This document shows, one piece after another, positions 32,713 through 41,813 of a stretch of DNA of 64,000 bases. The notes below the pieces were generated by a model. It was given only the letters and a program-made list of their open reading frames with translations, had not been told where the DNA came from and ran no database searches. Origin of the DNA: Winogradskyella flava (GTDB taxonomy: Bacteria > Bacteroidota > Bacteroidia > Flavobacteriales > Flavobacteriaceae); assembly GCF_014243395.1 (NCBI RefSeq), contig NZ_JACLCP010000002.1:620001-684000 (forward strand), in the 5' to 3' direction. Within the stretch, counting starts at the first letter, position 1, and each line of letters opens with the position of its first letter. Made by a program: the position numbers and the translations under genes.

Positions 32713-33375
32713 ATGGAATTAAACAGATATATAGACCACACCTTATTAAGTGCAACTGCCACTGAAGCAGACATTTTAAAGCTTTGTGAAGAAGCGTTAA
32801 AGTACAATTTCTATTCCGTTTGCGTTAACAGCAGTTATGTTAATATTGCTAAACAAGCTCTTGGAAGATCCGAGGTTAAAATATGTACGGTTGTTGGGTT
32901 TCCACTTGGAGGGATGTCTACTGAAGCCAAAATTTTTGAAGCCAAAAAAGCCATAGAGCAAGGTGCTTCAGAAATTGACATGGTTATGAATATTGGTAGA
33001 CTTAAAAGTAAAAACCACTTAGCCGTTCTAAAGGATATCAGTGATGTTAAGCGTGCCATTGGGCTGACACCTCTCAAAGTGATATTGGAAATTAGTGAGC
33101 TCTCAAAAAACGAAATTGTTAAAGCTTGTGAGATTTGTATCGATGCCAAAGCGGATTTTGTAAAGACCTCTACTGGCTTTTCTAAAAGTGGCGCAACACT
33201 TACTGCCGTGAAAATCATGAAAAAAAGTGTTAGAGATCAACTAAAGATTAAAGCTTCCGGTGGCATTAGAGATGCAGAAACTGCATTAAAATATATTGAT
33301 GTTGGCGTAGATAGAATTGGTGCCTCGTCTGGTGTTGCCATGATGAATGACCAAACATCATTTTCTACTTATTAA
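32713..33375 (+). CDS. deoC: Deoxyribose-phosphate aldolase
   Basis: This 220-residue class I aldolase splits 2-deoxyribose-5-phosphate into glyceraldehyde-3-phosphate and acetaldehyde. The ATG at 32713 gives MELNRYIDHTLLSATAT, the standard DeoC beginning and length. An upstream in-frame TTG at 32680 would add 11 unlike residues, so it is rejected as the start. The family motifs VCVNSSYV, VVGFPLGG, EIDMVMNIG, the Schiff-base Lys in ADFVKTSTGFSKSGAT and the second active Lys in KIKASGGIRD are all present. It is 28 bases upstream of purine nucleoside phosphorylase, forming a nucleoside salvage pair. Confidence 0.96.
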   Translation: MELNRYIDHTLLSATATEADILKLCEEALKYNFYSVCVNSSYVNIAKQALGRSEVKICTVVGFPLGGMSTEAKIFEAKKAIEQGASEIDMVMNIGRLKSKNHLAVLKDISDVKRAIGLTPLKVILEISELSKNEIVKACEICIDAKADFVKTSTGFSKSGATLTAVKIMKKSVRDQLKIKASGGIRDAETALKYIDVGVDRIGASSGVAMMNDQTSFSTY

Positions 33376-33391
33376 ACTGGAACACTTTGCG

Positions 33392-33399
33392 TAACTTTG
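33392..33399 (+). promoter_or_regulatory. TAACTTTG: -7 box 4 bases before the deoD start
   Basis: TAACTTTG matches the Bacteroidetes -7 consensus TAnnTTTG exactly, with the ATG at 33404. A start point about 5-8 bases downstream would make the mRNA nearly leaderless. No clean -33 TTG at the right spacing was found, so the call is tentative. Confidence 0.35.
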
Positions 33400-33403
33400 C
33401 TAC

Positions 33404-34102
33404 ATGAGTGTACACATAGGCGCTAAAAAAGGCGACATCGCAGAAACTATTTTATTGCCGGGAGATCCATTAAGAGCAAAATGGATAGCTGAAACATTTT
33501 TTGAGAACCCAATATGCTTTAACGAGGTTAGAGGTATGTATGGCTACACTGGTGTTTACAAAGGTAAGCGCGTATCAACCATGGGCTCTGGTATGGGTAT
33601 CCCCAGCATATCTATTTACGCAAATGAATTAATAAAAGAATTTGGTGTAAAAAATTTAATTCGTGTTGGTAGTGCTGGCTCCTATCAAAAGCATGTTAAA
33701 ATTAGGGATATCGTCCTAGCTATGGCTGCCTCTTCTACATCTGGCGTTAATGAATTACGTTTTGGAGGTGCAGACTATGCACCTACCGCTGACTTTGAAT
33801 TGTTTATAAAAGCCGTTGAAGCAGCAAAAGCTAAAAATATTCCCATTAAGGCAGGTAATGTATTATCATCTGATGAATTCTATGAAGATGATATAGAATC
33901 CTATAAAAAATGGTCAAAATTTGGTGTGCTCTGCGTAGAAATGGAAGCTGCTGGTTTGTATACCGTGGCTGCTAAGCACAATGTTAGTGCCTTAGCCATA
34001 CTCACTATATCAGATTCATTAGTTACTGGCGAACATACTACAAGCAAAGAAAGAGAGACGACGTTTAAAGGAATGATAGAAATTGCTTTAGAACTGGCCT
34101 AG
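33404..34102 (+). CDS. deoD: Purine nucleoside phosphorylase (DeoD type)
   Basis: This 232-residue hexameric-type phosphorylase cleaves purine (deoxy)nucleosides with phosphate to base and (deoxy)ribose-1-phosphate. Motifs in order are [17 protein letters not shown] (phosphate loop), [30 protein letters not shown], a late [16 protein letters not shown] (nucleoside contact via Glu) and [14 protein letters not shown] with the catalytic Asp. Length is typical. The pairing with deoC completes deoxynucleoside breakdown. Confidence 0.96.
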   Translation: MSVHIGAKKGDIAETILLPGDPLRAKWIAETFFENPICFNEVRGMYGYTGVYKGKRVSTMGSGMGIPSISIYANELIKEFGVKNLIRVGSAGSYQKHVKIRDIVLAMAASSTSGVNELRFGGADYAPTADFELFIKAVEAAKAKNIPIKAGNVLSSDEFYEDDIESYKKWSKFGVLCVEMEAAGLYTVAAKHNVSALAILTISDSLVTGEHTTSKERETTFKGMIEIALELA

Positions 34103-34145
34103 GCGTATTTAACATTCTTTTAAAAACAAAATCACTTTTCTAAGT

Positions 34146-34153
34146 TATATTTG
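34146..34153 (+). promoter_or_regulatory. TATATTTG: candidate -7 promoter box
   Basis: TATATTTG fits TAnnTTTG exactly and lies 25 bases before the ATG at 34179, a normal short leader. No -33 TTG with ideal spacing was seen. Confidence 0.35.
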
Positions 34154-34178
34154 AGACTATTAACCAATCATTCTCATC

Positions 34179-35072
34179 ATGAAATATTTTCTAGCCACAG
34201 TATTACTCTTATTTTCATTTTCACTGTTTGCACAAGACACGTCGGATAAAGCCCAAATAGAAATAACACTCAATAATTATATTGATGGTTTTTATAAGGG
34301 AGACACTTTAAAACTAAAGGCAGCACTAAAACCTAGACTCTATAAATTTGGCTATTGGAAAAACAAAGACACTGGTGACTATGAATATTATGAGCAGCTG
34401 ACATACGATAATGCCCTTAAAATGGCACGAAACACTAAAGAAAAAGGCAAGATACGCACAGAAACAAAAATGCGTAGTGTTAAGGTACTAGAGATAAGTA
34501 ACCATATTGCGGCAGCCAAAGTAACTGGGTTTTGGGGATTGGATTACGTACTTCTTTCAAAAGATAATGGCAAATGGATGATTGAGCAAGTCATTTGGGA
34601 AGGTCCATTTGAAGAAGAATTCATTGAAAAGTCTCATAAAACGACAACATACTATTTAATAAGACATGCAGAGAAAGACCGTTCTGATAAAACCAATAGA
34701 GATCCTCATCTAACCGAAGACGGATTAAAACGTGCTGAAAATTGGGCAAATATATTGAAAGATGTTAAGTTTGATATGGTCTATTCTACGGACTATAACA
34801 GAACAAAGGAAACGGCCGCACCTACAGCTAAAGTAAATAATATTGAAGTGACATATTATGACCCAAGAAACATGAATTCTAAAGAATTTATGGAAATGAC
34901 TAAAGGTAAAACTGTTCTAGTTGTAGGTCATAGTAATACCACACCAATGTTTACGAACAGTCTTTTGGGCGAAAAAAAATACGAGATGATTGCCGACGAT
35001 AACAATGCCAATCTATATATTGTTACTATTACGAAAGATTCAAAAACATCGAGTGTTTTAAAAATTGATTAG
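34179..35072 (+). CDS. NTF2-like / histidine phosphatase fusion, exported
   Basis: This 297-residue protein has a signal peptide (residues 1-18, ending SLFAQ). Residues about 22-145 form an NTF2/lumazine-binding-like fold (DKAQIEITLNNYIDGFYKGDTLKLKAAL, then KDNGKWMIEQVIWEGPF). A histidine phosphatase domain (about 158-297) follows with catalytic RHAEKD (TTYYLIRHAEKDRSD), LTEDGLKRAENWANIL, DMVYSTDYNRTKETAAPTA and the second catalytic His in VLVVGHSNTTPMF. Both domains are known singly; this order in one exported polypeptide is less common. A periplasmic phosphatase whose N-domain might bind substrate or dimerise is an inference. It stands alone with a 197-base gap after it. Confidence 0.88.
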   Translation: MKYFLATVLLLFSFSLFAQDTSDKAQIEITLNNYIDGFYKGDTLKLKAALKPRLYKFGYWKNKDTGDYEYYEQLTYDNALKMARNTKEKGKIRTETKMRSVKVLEISNHIAAAKVTGFWGLDYVLLSKDNGKWMIEQVIWEGPFEEEFIEKSHKTTTYYLIRHAEKDRSDKTNRDPHLTEDGLKRAENWANILKDVKFDMVYSTDYNRTKETAAPTAKVNNIEVTYYDPRNMNSKEFMEMTKGKTVLVVGHSNTTPMFTNSLLGEKKYEMIADDNNANLYIVTITKDSKTSSVLKID

Positions 35073-35269
35073 GTCAAAAAAGAATATTTTCTTGATTTAA
35101 GGATAAAAATCATATTGATTATTGTTGTATATCATTCAACTTTATCGATAAAAAAAGTAGTTATTTACGTTTATAGGGTTTTAGCACCAATACGCCGATA
35201 AAAAACATAAATCTAAAATTAAATAATTAGATTTGGCTCAGTAAACTTAACCATATTAGCCTAAATTTT

Positions 35270-36016
35270 ATGAAGACAGTTATGTTATTAGGTGGCACTA
35301 AAGGTGTTGGTAAAGAGATCCTTAGGGCTTGTCTAGAAAAGGGATATAATGTTGCTTTTTGCGGTCGGGATGCTAAACTTGCCAACGACATTATTGAATC
35401 CTCAAATTCCAAGGACAAATTATACTTTCATAAAATTGACCTTAATAGCATTGATGGTATAGAAGATTACTTTAATCAGGCTATTCAAAAATTTAAAAAA
35501 ATAGATGCTCTAATTCTTTATGCGGGTATTACTCCTGTATCCTCCATTATTGATACTACAGAAGACACTTATGACAAAGTTTTTAATGTAAACTTAAAGG
35601 CTCCTTATTTTTTATTAAAGCATGTTTTAAAGTCTATGATGAAATTTAAAACAGGATCTATTGTCTTTTTTGGTTCTGCGCATATGGATTATGGTCAAGA
35701 AGATAGAACAGCTTATGCTTTAACCAAAGGCACGCTATATACGCTCTCTAATCACATTGCGCACCATTATGCTAAATATGGTATTAGATCAAATTATTTA
35801 GTCATGGGCTGGACCAATACAGAAGGGGAATTGCAACTACGTGCTCAAGAAGGGATTAGTGAAGAAGCATTGAAAAATGATGCAGGAAATATCATTCCAA
35901 TGGGACGTATGCTAAATCCATATGATCCTGTGCCAGCGGTCATGTATTTTATATCAGATGATTCGGCCATGACAACGGGATCAATTATGAGAGTAACTGG
36001 TGGAGAATATATCTAG
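35270..36016 (+). CDS. Short-chain dehydrogenase/reductase, first gene of a sugar cluster
   Basis: This 248-residue classical SDR has cofactor motif GGTKGVG (8-14), a structural DALILYAGIT (NNAG position), and catalytic Tyr149-x3-Lys153 in RTAYALTKGTL, with Ser in FFGSAHMDYG. Substrate unknown. It opens a unidirectional run of five genes: its stop lies 10 bases before the next ATG (36027), and the cluster closes with a strong terminator after 40233. With an SMP-30-like protein, glycosyltransferase, ATP-grasp ligase and a second SDR, it is probably part of one biosynthetic or modification pathway for a sugar-containing compound. Confidence 0.9.
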   Translation: MKTVMLLGGTKGVGKEILRACLEKGYNVAFCGRDAKLANDIIESSNSKDKLYFHKIDLNSIDGIEDYFNQAIQKFKKIDALILYAGITPVSSIIDTTEDTYDKVFNVNLKAPYFLLKHVLKSMMKFKTGSIVFFGSAHMDYGQEDRTAYALTKGTLYTLSNHIAHHYAKYGIRSNYLVMGWTNTEGELQLRAQEGISEEALKNDAGNIIPMGRMLNPYDPVPAVMYFISDDSAMTTGSIMRVTGGEYI

Positions 36017-36026
36017 AGTGCTTAAC

Positions 36027-36845
36027 ATGACTTCTAACTTAATATACTTTTCTCAATCCTCAGATCTTTTTGAAGGGCCAATATTCGACAAAGAAAATGA
36101 ACTTCTATATTTTGTTTCAATCCTCGATGGCCTCGTATTTTGTTATAATCCAAAAACAAAAGAAATTCTAAGTGTTAAACTAGATTCTCCAACCAGTAAT
36201 ATCTATCTTGTCTCGAATAAAATTGTATTAGTAGCTTCAAAAAATGGATTTTATGAAGTAGATTTTAAAACCTTAACGTTAACGTTTAAATTTCAAATTG
36301 ATATAGATCCAATGGTGCGATACAATGATGGTATAGAGGATACGGCAGGAAGATACATTATTGGCACCATGGGTTATCCAATGGTAAAAACAGGTATTGG
36401 CAATGTATATTCTTATCATAAGAATGAATTTAAAATAATTATAAAAAATACAACGATTTCTAACGGATTGGCATTTTCATCAGACAACCAAACACTTTAT
36501 TTTATAGATACACCAACCAAGAAAGTTGCTAAATACAGCTACGATATAGGCACTGGTGATGCTGAATTTATTGATTATGTTATAGAGTTCAAGAACAGTG
36601 GCAGCCCAGATGGCATGTGCATTGATAAAAATGGTATGTTGTGGATTGCAGAATGGGGCGGCGCATGTGTGTCTCAATGGAACCCATTAATCGGAAAAAA
36701 AGTAAACGAAATAACCATTCCTTTTACTAATGTCACGTCTTGTTGTCTTGACAATGAATCTAATCTTTATGTGACAACAGCCAAAGATGAAAGCTCATCA
36801 AATTACCAAAATGGAAGCGGATTATTTCACATAAAAATAAATTAA
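36027..36845 (+). CDS. SMP-30/gluconolactonase/LRE-like beta-propeller enzyme
   Basis: This 272-residue protein is chosen to start at ATG 36027; the GTG at 36000 would add 9 residues inside the preceding gene. The SMP-30 fold motifs are present: LFEGPIFDKENELLYFVSILDG (with the metal-binding Glu), DGIEDTAGRYIIGTMGYPM, TISNGLAFSSDNQTLYFIDTPTK and SPDGMCIDKNGMLWIAEWGG, which carries the Asp/Asn residues that bind the divalent metal. The family hydrolyses sugar lactones or related esters. It fits between two SDRs in the cluster: oxidation to a lactone, then lactone opening, is a natural hypothesis but not proven. Confidence 0.88.
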   Translation: MTSNLIYFSQSSDLFEGPIFDKENELLYFVSILDGLVFCYNPKTKEILSVKLDSPTSNIYLVSNKIVLVASKNGFYEVDFKTLTLTFKFQIDIDPMVRYNDGIEDTAGRYIIGTMGYPMVKTGIGNVYSYHKNEFKIIIKNTTISNGLAFSSDNQTLYFIDTPTKKVAKYSYDIGTGDAEFIDYVIEFKNSGSPDGMCIDKNGMLWIAEWGGACVSQWNPLIGKKVNEITIPFTNVTSCCLDNESNLYVTTAKDESSSNYQNGSGLFHIKIN

Positions 36846-36854
36846 GATATAACC

Positions 36855-38093
36855 ATGAACCCTATTAAAATTAGTGTCATCGTTCCTATTTATCGAATAG
36901 AAGATTACTTACCAAAGTGTATTGAGAGTCTCTTACAACAATCATTTAAAGACTTTGAATTGATATTAGTTGACGATGGTAGTCCAGACAACTGTCCAAA
37001 AATATGTGATGATTATGCAAAATTAGACCAAAGGGTTAAGGTAATCCATAAACCAAATGGTGGCCTATTGTCTGCAAGAAAAGCAGGATTAGATGCCGCT
37101 TTAGGAACGCATATTGCATATGTTGATGGTGATGATTGGGTCGACCATTTTTATCTAGACACCCTATATAAACTTGCTGTGGCCAATGATGCAGACCTAG
37201 CTGTTACTGGTCATTTCAGAGAATTTGATGGAAAAATAGAGACTATAAAACCAAATAATCCTGGATTCTATAACGAAGAGCGTATAAAATCCGAAATTCT
37301 ACCTAATGCTATATACAATGGAGAATTTTGTGAGCACGGTATGTCCACCTATGTTTGGAATAAACTCTTTAAAAAAGAACTTTTGATTAAAGTGCTTTAT
37401 GATATATCCAACGATGTTGTCATGGGTGAAGATGCTGCAATTACCTATTCATATTTGGCCATTTCAAAACAGTTAGTAATTAGCAAAATACCATTGTATT
37501 ATTATAGACAAAGACATGACTCAATTGTAAAATCCGTTGAAGATCCAAAAACTGAATATTACAGATTAGGACTTTTAATGAATTTCCTAAAAACAAAACT
37601 TAGCCCGGTTTTAGACAAATACAATTTAGATAAACAAATTACCTATTATTTATATTCACAGATTTTAGTTAGGTCTGGAGGACTCACCTATAACCAACAA
37701 AAAGACTCCTGGTTTAATCCATTTTTAAAGACAACCAAGGACTCTAAAGTAGTAGTTTATAGTTCAGGGTCATTTGGACAACATATTCTGTCCACAAATT
37801 TAAAAACAGATTATTTTAAGATCATAAAATGGATAGATGTAGACTTTCACGATTTAAAAATTGGAGAAAATACAGTAAATCCAATTAGTAGCATTTCCAA
37901 TAATGAGTTTGATTATCTTATCATTGCAACTATTAATCCCTCCACTCATAAATCTTTGAAAGAAGAATTGGAGTTAATGGGAATTGATAGTTCTAAGATT
38001 GTAAAAATTGATACGGATATCACCAAAATCCAAAATCTGATCGAAGATTTAGGTTTTGATCAAAATTTCATTTTCACAAAAAAAACGAATTAA
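36855..38093 (+). CDS. GT2 glycosyltransferase with C-terminal Rossmann-like domain
   Basis: This 412-residue cytosolic protein has a GT-A family 2 domain (residues 1-230): ISVIVPIYRIEDYLPKCIES, ILVDDGSPD, NGGLLSARKAGLDAA, the DxD-like YVDGDDW and a later EDAA acid. The C-terminal part (about 290-400) looks like a small nucleotide- or sugar-binding Rossmann domain (VVVYSSGSFGQHIL, then IIKWIDVD and FDYLIIATINPSTH), as in several capsule GTs. It has no membrane segments. The donor and acceptor are unknown. It lies 9 bases after the SMP-30 gene and overlaps the frame space of the ATP-grasp gene, so it is in the same operon. Confidence 0.9.
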   Translation: MNPIKISVIVPIYRIEDYLPKCIESLLQQSFKDFELILVDDGSPDNCPKICDDYAKLDQRVKVIHKPNGGLLSARKAGLDAALGTHIAYVDGDDWVDHFYLDTLYKLAVANDADLAVTGHFREFDGKIETIKPNNPGFYNEERIKSEILPNAIYNGEFCEHGMSTYVWNKLFKKELLIKVLYDISNDVVMGEDAAITYSYLAISKQLVISKIPLYYYRQRHDSIVKSVEDPKTEYYRLGLLMNFLKTKLSPVLDKYNLDKQITYYLYSQILVRSGGLTYNQQKDSWFNPFLKTTKDSKVVVYSSGSFGQHILSTNLKTDYFKIIKWIDVDFHDLKIGENTVNPISSISNNEFDYLIIATINPSTHKSLKEELELMGIDSSKIVKIDTDITKIQNLIEDLGFDQNFIFTKKTN

Positions 38094-38133
38094 ATTCCTT
38101 AGACTAAGTTCTAACTACTTAAAAAAAATCATA

Positions 38134-39423
38134 ATGAAGAAAATAATTATACTTGGCGGTAATCCTGAAACTGGTGTATTAGTTGAAGTTGCCAATAATA
38201 TGGGCCTACACACAATCGTCATTGACCCTAATCCAAATGCTCCTGCTAAAAAGTTTGCTGCAGAAACCTATGATATAGATGGTTTTGACATTGATGGCAT
38301 TGTCAAAGTTGCCAAAGATAATAATGTTGACGCTGTTCTTGTAGGTGTTGCGGATATTCTAGTAAAACCATACAAAGAAATTTGCGAAAGACTTGGCTTA
38401 CCTTGTTATGCAACCAAAGAAACTATTGACGCATTTTGTAGTAAAGATGGATATAAACGTTATTGTGCAGAGCATGGCGTACAAGACATCCCAGGTATTT
38501 ACCTTAAGAAAGGTGAGCCAATAACCAAACCAAAAAATGTTGATCTACCTTTAATGGTTAAGCCTGTTGATAGTGGTGGTGGTGTTGGTATGAAAATTTG
38601 CCGAGATGAAGAAGATTATAACGAAACGGTAAAAACTGCATTAAAATTCTCAAAAAAAGGGATTGTACTTGTTGAAAAATATATGGATTCTAATTGTGAC
38701 GATATGGCGGTATATTATACGTTTAAAGACGGCGTACCCTACTTATCAGCAACGTATGATAGACTATTAACCAGATTACAAGGAAATTCTAGCCCTATTG
38801 CATTAGGAACTGTATATCCTTCTAAATATACAGAAGTCTTTGTTAGAGATGTTCACCCTAAATTATGTGAATTATTTAAAGCAACAAATGTAAAAAGTGG
38901 TATAATTAACGTTCAATTCTTTGTAGAGAATGGCAAATTCTATAGTTATGACCCAGGTTTCAGGCTTCAAGGCGAAGCACCTCACATTCATTTAGTAAAT
39001 ACAAACGGTTTCGACCATAGAAAAATGTTACTCAAATTCGCACTCACTGGTGTGTTTGGTGAATCAAATTTTTCAGAACAAAATGATTACTATTTAGGCG
39101 GTAAGATAGCATGTTCTATTTGGGTATTACTAAAAGACGGTAAAATAGATAATATTGAAGGCTTCGATAAGATTAAGACACACAAAAATGTAAAGTACAT
39201 TGTTGAAAGATTTAAAGAAGGAGATACCGTCGCTCCAGAAATGGTAGGAACAGAAAGACAAGTTCTTTATAGAATATATACAGTATCTGATTCTATCTTA
39301 GAATGTAATCAAACAATAGATGATATCAAAAGCAGTTTAAGTGTTAATGACTCAAATGGAAATGATATGATAATAGAATGGTTAAAACCATGGAATATTG
39401 ATGACTATAATTTCAAAAAATAA
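38134..39423 (+). CDS. ATP-grasp ligase
   Basis: This 429-residue protein begins at ATG 38134 (MKKIIILGGNPETGVLVEVA), a clean PreATP-grasp start. The earlier in-frame ATG at 38056 would place 26 unlike residues inside the preceding gene and is rejected. The ATP-grasp core has LPLMVKPVDSGGGVGMKIC (P-loop-like Gly-rich strand), VLVEKYMDSNCDDMAVYYTF, and metal-binding segments INVQFFVENGKFYSYDPGFRL. Such enzymes join a carboxylate to an amine or thiol through acyl phosphate. In capsule loci they amidate uronic acids with amino acids, which makes uronate amidation a natural guess here. Substrates are unproven. Confidence 0.9.
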   Translation: MKKIIILGGNPETGVLVEVANNMGLHTIVIDPNPNAPAKKFAAETYDIDGFDIDGIVKVAKDNNVDAVLVGVADILVKPYKEICERLGLPCYATKETIDAFCSKDGYKRYCAEHGVQDIPGIYLKKGEPITKPKNVDLPLMVKPVDSGGGVGMKICRDEEDYNETVKTALKFSKKGIVLVEKYMDSNCDDMAVYYTFKDGVPYLSATYDRLLTRLQGNSSPIALGTVYPSKYTEVFVRDVHPKLCELFKATNVKSGIINVQFFVENGKFYSYDPGFRLQGEAPHIHLVNTNGFDHRKMLLKFALTGVFGESNFSEQNDYYLGGKIACSIWVLLKDGKIDNIEGFDKIKTHKNVKYIVERFKEGDTVAPEMVGTERQVLYRIYTVSDSILECNQTIDDIKSSLSVNDSNGNDMIIEWLKPWNIDDYNFKK

Positions 39424-39459
39424 AACTTTTTTTATTAAAACTCTATAACTTAAATACCT

Positions 39460-40233
39460 ATGAATAAAAACATATTAGAATCCTTTAGCTTAGACGGTAA
39501 AAAAGCTATTGTAGTTGGCGGTGCTGGCGATTTAGGCATATCTATGGTTGAGGCATTAGCAGAAGCAGGTGCTCAAGTTGTTGTAATTGACCTTGATGAC
39601 AGAGTATTTGAAATATGTAAAAATTTCAAAGAAAAAAAATTAAATGTCGACCCCGTTAAAGCCGACGTAAGTCAAATTGATGAAGTCAAAAAGTCTTATG
39701 CAGCCGCATTAGATTTACTTGGAGGAAAATTAGATATTTTAGTAAATTCCGCAGGTATTCAAAGAAGATATCCAAGTGAAGACTTTCCTGAAGAAGAATG
39801 GCGAAAGGTAATTGCAATTAATTTAGATGCCACTTTTTATTATTGCAAATACGCGGCGAATACCATGCTAGAAAACAATGGCGGTAAAATAATTAACATA
39901 GCTTCTCTGATGAGTTTCTTGGGCGGAATTACAATTCCAGCTTATGCTGCCTCAAAAGGCGGTGTTGGGCAACTTACAAAAGCGTTATCAAACGATTTAG
40001 CAGCAAAAGGTATATGCGTCAATGCTATTGCTCCTGGATATATGGACACTCAGTTAAATACGGCATTAATCAACGATAAAAAAAGAACTGATGAAGTGTT
40101 TATGAGAGTACCCATGAAGCGCTGGGGAACAGGTGAAGATTTAAAAGGTTTAACAGTGTTCTTGGCTTCGCCTGCAAGTGACTATGTAACAGGCACAATC
40201 ATCCCTGTTGATGGTGGCTATTTAGGAAGATAA
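39460..40233 (+). CDS. KduD-like SDR, last gene of the sugar cluster
   Basis: This 257-residue SDR has cofactor motif GGAGDLG (20-26) and the N-terminal lead SLDGKKAIVVGG seen in 2-deoxy-gluconate/KduD-type dehydrogenases. The NSAG site is ILVNSAGIQRR, catalytic Ser is in INIASLMSFLGG, and Tyr162-x3-Lys166 is in PAYAASKGGVGQL. The end VTGTIIPVDGGYLGR is canonical. KduD-type enzymes interconvert keto-sugar acids, which suits a pathway with a lactonase-like protein. A strong terminator follows. Confidence 0.9.
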   Translation: MNKNILESFSLDGKKAIVVGGAGDLGISMVEALAEAGAQVVVIDLDDRVFEICKNFKEKKLNVDPVKADVSQIDEVKKSYAAALDLLGGKLDILVNSAGIQRRYPSEDFPEEEWRKVIAINLDATFYYCKYAANTMLENNGGKIINIASLMSFLGGITIPAYAASKGGVGQLTKALSNDLAAKGICVNAIAPGYMDTQLNTALINDKKRTDEVFMRVPMKRWGTGEDLKGLTVFLASPASDYVTGTIIPVDGGYLGR

Positions 40234-40245
40234 ATAAGTTCTATG

Positions 40246-40292
40246 AGACAAAATTATCACTAAAATATTAGGTGATAATTTTGTCTTTTTTA
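40246..40292. terminator. Strong bidirectional terminator
   Basis: AGACAAAATTATCAC (40246-40260) and GTGATAATTTTGTCT (40272-40286) pair perfectly over 15 bp around an 11-base loop, and TTTTTT follows on the plus strand. It closes the five-gene cluster and, for the minus strand, the DUF6503-like gene. Confidence 0.92.
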
Positions 40293-41045
40293 TTTTTCAA
40301 TCAGATCTACAGTTATATTGTCAAGTTCAATTTTAGATAATAATTTTAACCTTTCATTCTTAAATGCCCTCGCCAAATCTGAAAGTGTTATTGTAGCGTC
40401 TTTGGCTTTATAATTATTATAATCCACAAAACGCAATCCATTAATATAGCGCTCATTATAAGCCTCTCTAAAGCGCATACCTATACCATCTTCTTCGCTA
40501 TATGAATATGCCAAGTAAACAACTTTAAATTCCTGTTTATCAATCCAATATATAAAAACATCTTCGTAGTCCTCCCCTCCACCTTCCTTATCAAATGTGA
40601 TTTTAATTTTGAAATAATTCTTATCCTTGATTTGCTCTTCTTCTAATAGTGCTTTATTTACAGCCTTATCGTTTAAACCAAATGGTAAAACAGAAAAATA
40701 GTGCACTGAATTGACTGAAGCCTTATATTTTACTGCCATAGAATCTTCAACTTTAACAAACTCTCCATTTATCATTCTCTTGAATCCAGAATTATCAATA
40801 AAATCTGTGATACTTTCACTTTCTTTCTCAAAGGTTCTAGAAAACACAAACCTACCTTGATTACGCTTTGCAGCATAATTCATATTTCTAAAATCAAATT
40901 GGATAGTAGAATGATTGAAACTTTCACCACCAGAAAACTCTATGGATTTACTTATAACATCATCTGCAGCTAATAGCTCTAACTTTGCTTTTTTCTTGCA
41001 ACTATAAACAGAAATGACCAAAAGTAAAATAAAAATTCGTTTCAT
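40290..41045 (-). CDS. DUF6503-like lipoprotein
   Basis: This 251-residue lipoprotein has signal MKRIFILLLVISVYSC (lipobox VYSC, Cys at 16) followed by KKKAKLEL. The body matches the DUF6503-type pattern: DVISKSIEFSGGESFNHSTIQFDFRNMNYAAKRNQG (split here), RMINGEFVKVEDSMAVKY, then FKIKITFDKEGGGEDYEDVFIYWID and a final YINGLRFVDYNNYKAK. Such proteins resemble outer-membrane lipoprotein carriers in fold, but function is unknown. It is a stand-alone gene convergent with the sugar cluster. Confidence 0.8.
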   Translation of the reverse strand: MKRIFILLLVISVYSCKKKAKLELLAADDVISKSIEFSGGESFNHSTIQFDFRNMNYAAKRNQGRFVFSRTFEKESESITDFIDNSGFKRMINGEFVKVEDSMAVKYKASVNSVHYFSVLPFGLNDKAVNKALLEEEQIKDKNYFKIKITFDKEGGGEDYEDVFIYWIDKQEFKVVYLAYSYSEEDGIGMRFREAYNERYINGLRFVDYNNYKAKDATITLSDLARAFKNERLKLLSKIELDNITVDLIEK

Positions 41046-41257
41046 GATAAATTATTAAAGCCATACAGTCGTAAAATTAAGGGTTTGATTACAATGCTTT
41101 CTAACTTTAAGGATTACCTTTCTTCTGTAGAACTAAATTTTGTGAAAAAATATATAAAATTTAGTTTCACTTCAGGAACCACTTTGTCAGTCCATAAATT
41201 TTATCATTTGGTTCTTAAAAACTGTCAAATAAAAAATTTCATGTACTTTTAGCATCC

Positions 41258-41716
41258 ATGCAAAAAACGGTTAACATACTTAACAAAAAGGCAAAATTTC
41301 AGTACGAGATATTAGATAAATATACGGCTGGAATTGTACTTACAGGAACTGAAATAAAATCTATCAGATCCGGAAAAGCTTCTATTGCCGAAAGTTTTTG
41401 TGAATTCAATGAACGTGGCGAGCTCTTTGCTATTAATATGACCATTCAAGAGTATGCCTTTGGCAACTACTACAATCATAGGCCAAAAGCGGAGCGTAAA
41501 CTCTTACTTAATAAGCGTGAACTTAAAAAACTCGAAAAGGAGGTCAATATAAAAGGCAACGCCATTATTCCTATACGCCTATTTATAAATGATAAAGGCT
41601 TGGCAAAGCTGGATATTGCTCTGGCAAAAGGAAAAAAACTCTATGACAAGCGCGAGACGATTAAGGATCGTGACAACAAGCGCAGCCTAGACCGTATTAA
41701 GAAAAGTTTCCGATAA
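41258..41716 (+). CDS. smpB: SsrA-binding protein SmpB
   Basis: This 152-residue protein binds tmRNA and delivers it to stalled ribosomes. The motifs are standard: ILNKKAKFQYEILDKYTAGIVLTGTEIKSIR (split), GKASIAESFCEF, NYYNHRPKAERKLLLNKREL, and a basic C-terminal tail LYDKRETIKDRDNKRSLDRIKKSFR (split) that occupies the mRNA channel. A -7-like TACTTTTA lies 6 bases before the ATG (41244-41251). Confidence 0.97.
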   Translation: MQKTVNILNKKAKFQYEILDKYTAGIVLTGTEIKSIRSGKASIAESFCEFNERGELFAINMTIQEYAFGNYYNHRPKAERKLLLNKRELKKLEKEVNIKGNAIIPIRLFINDKGLAKLDIALAKGKKLYDKRETIKDRDNKRSLDRIKKSFR

Positions 41717-41813
41717 CTTTAAGATTGCTATAACTTTCACTAGTACTTTTTTCATCTATGTTTGAAATCGCATAGGCAACCATTTATTAATTTTTAGCGT
41801 CTATGTAAATAGA

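Noticed and set aside
38056..38133. 26-residue N-terminal extension of the ATP-grasp protein
   Set aside because: It overlaps the 3' end of the glycosyltransferase gene and has no conserved look.
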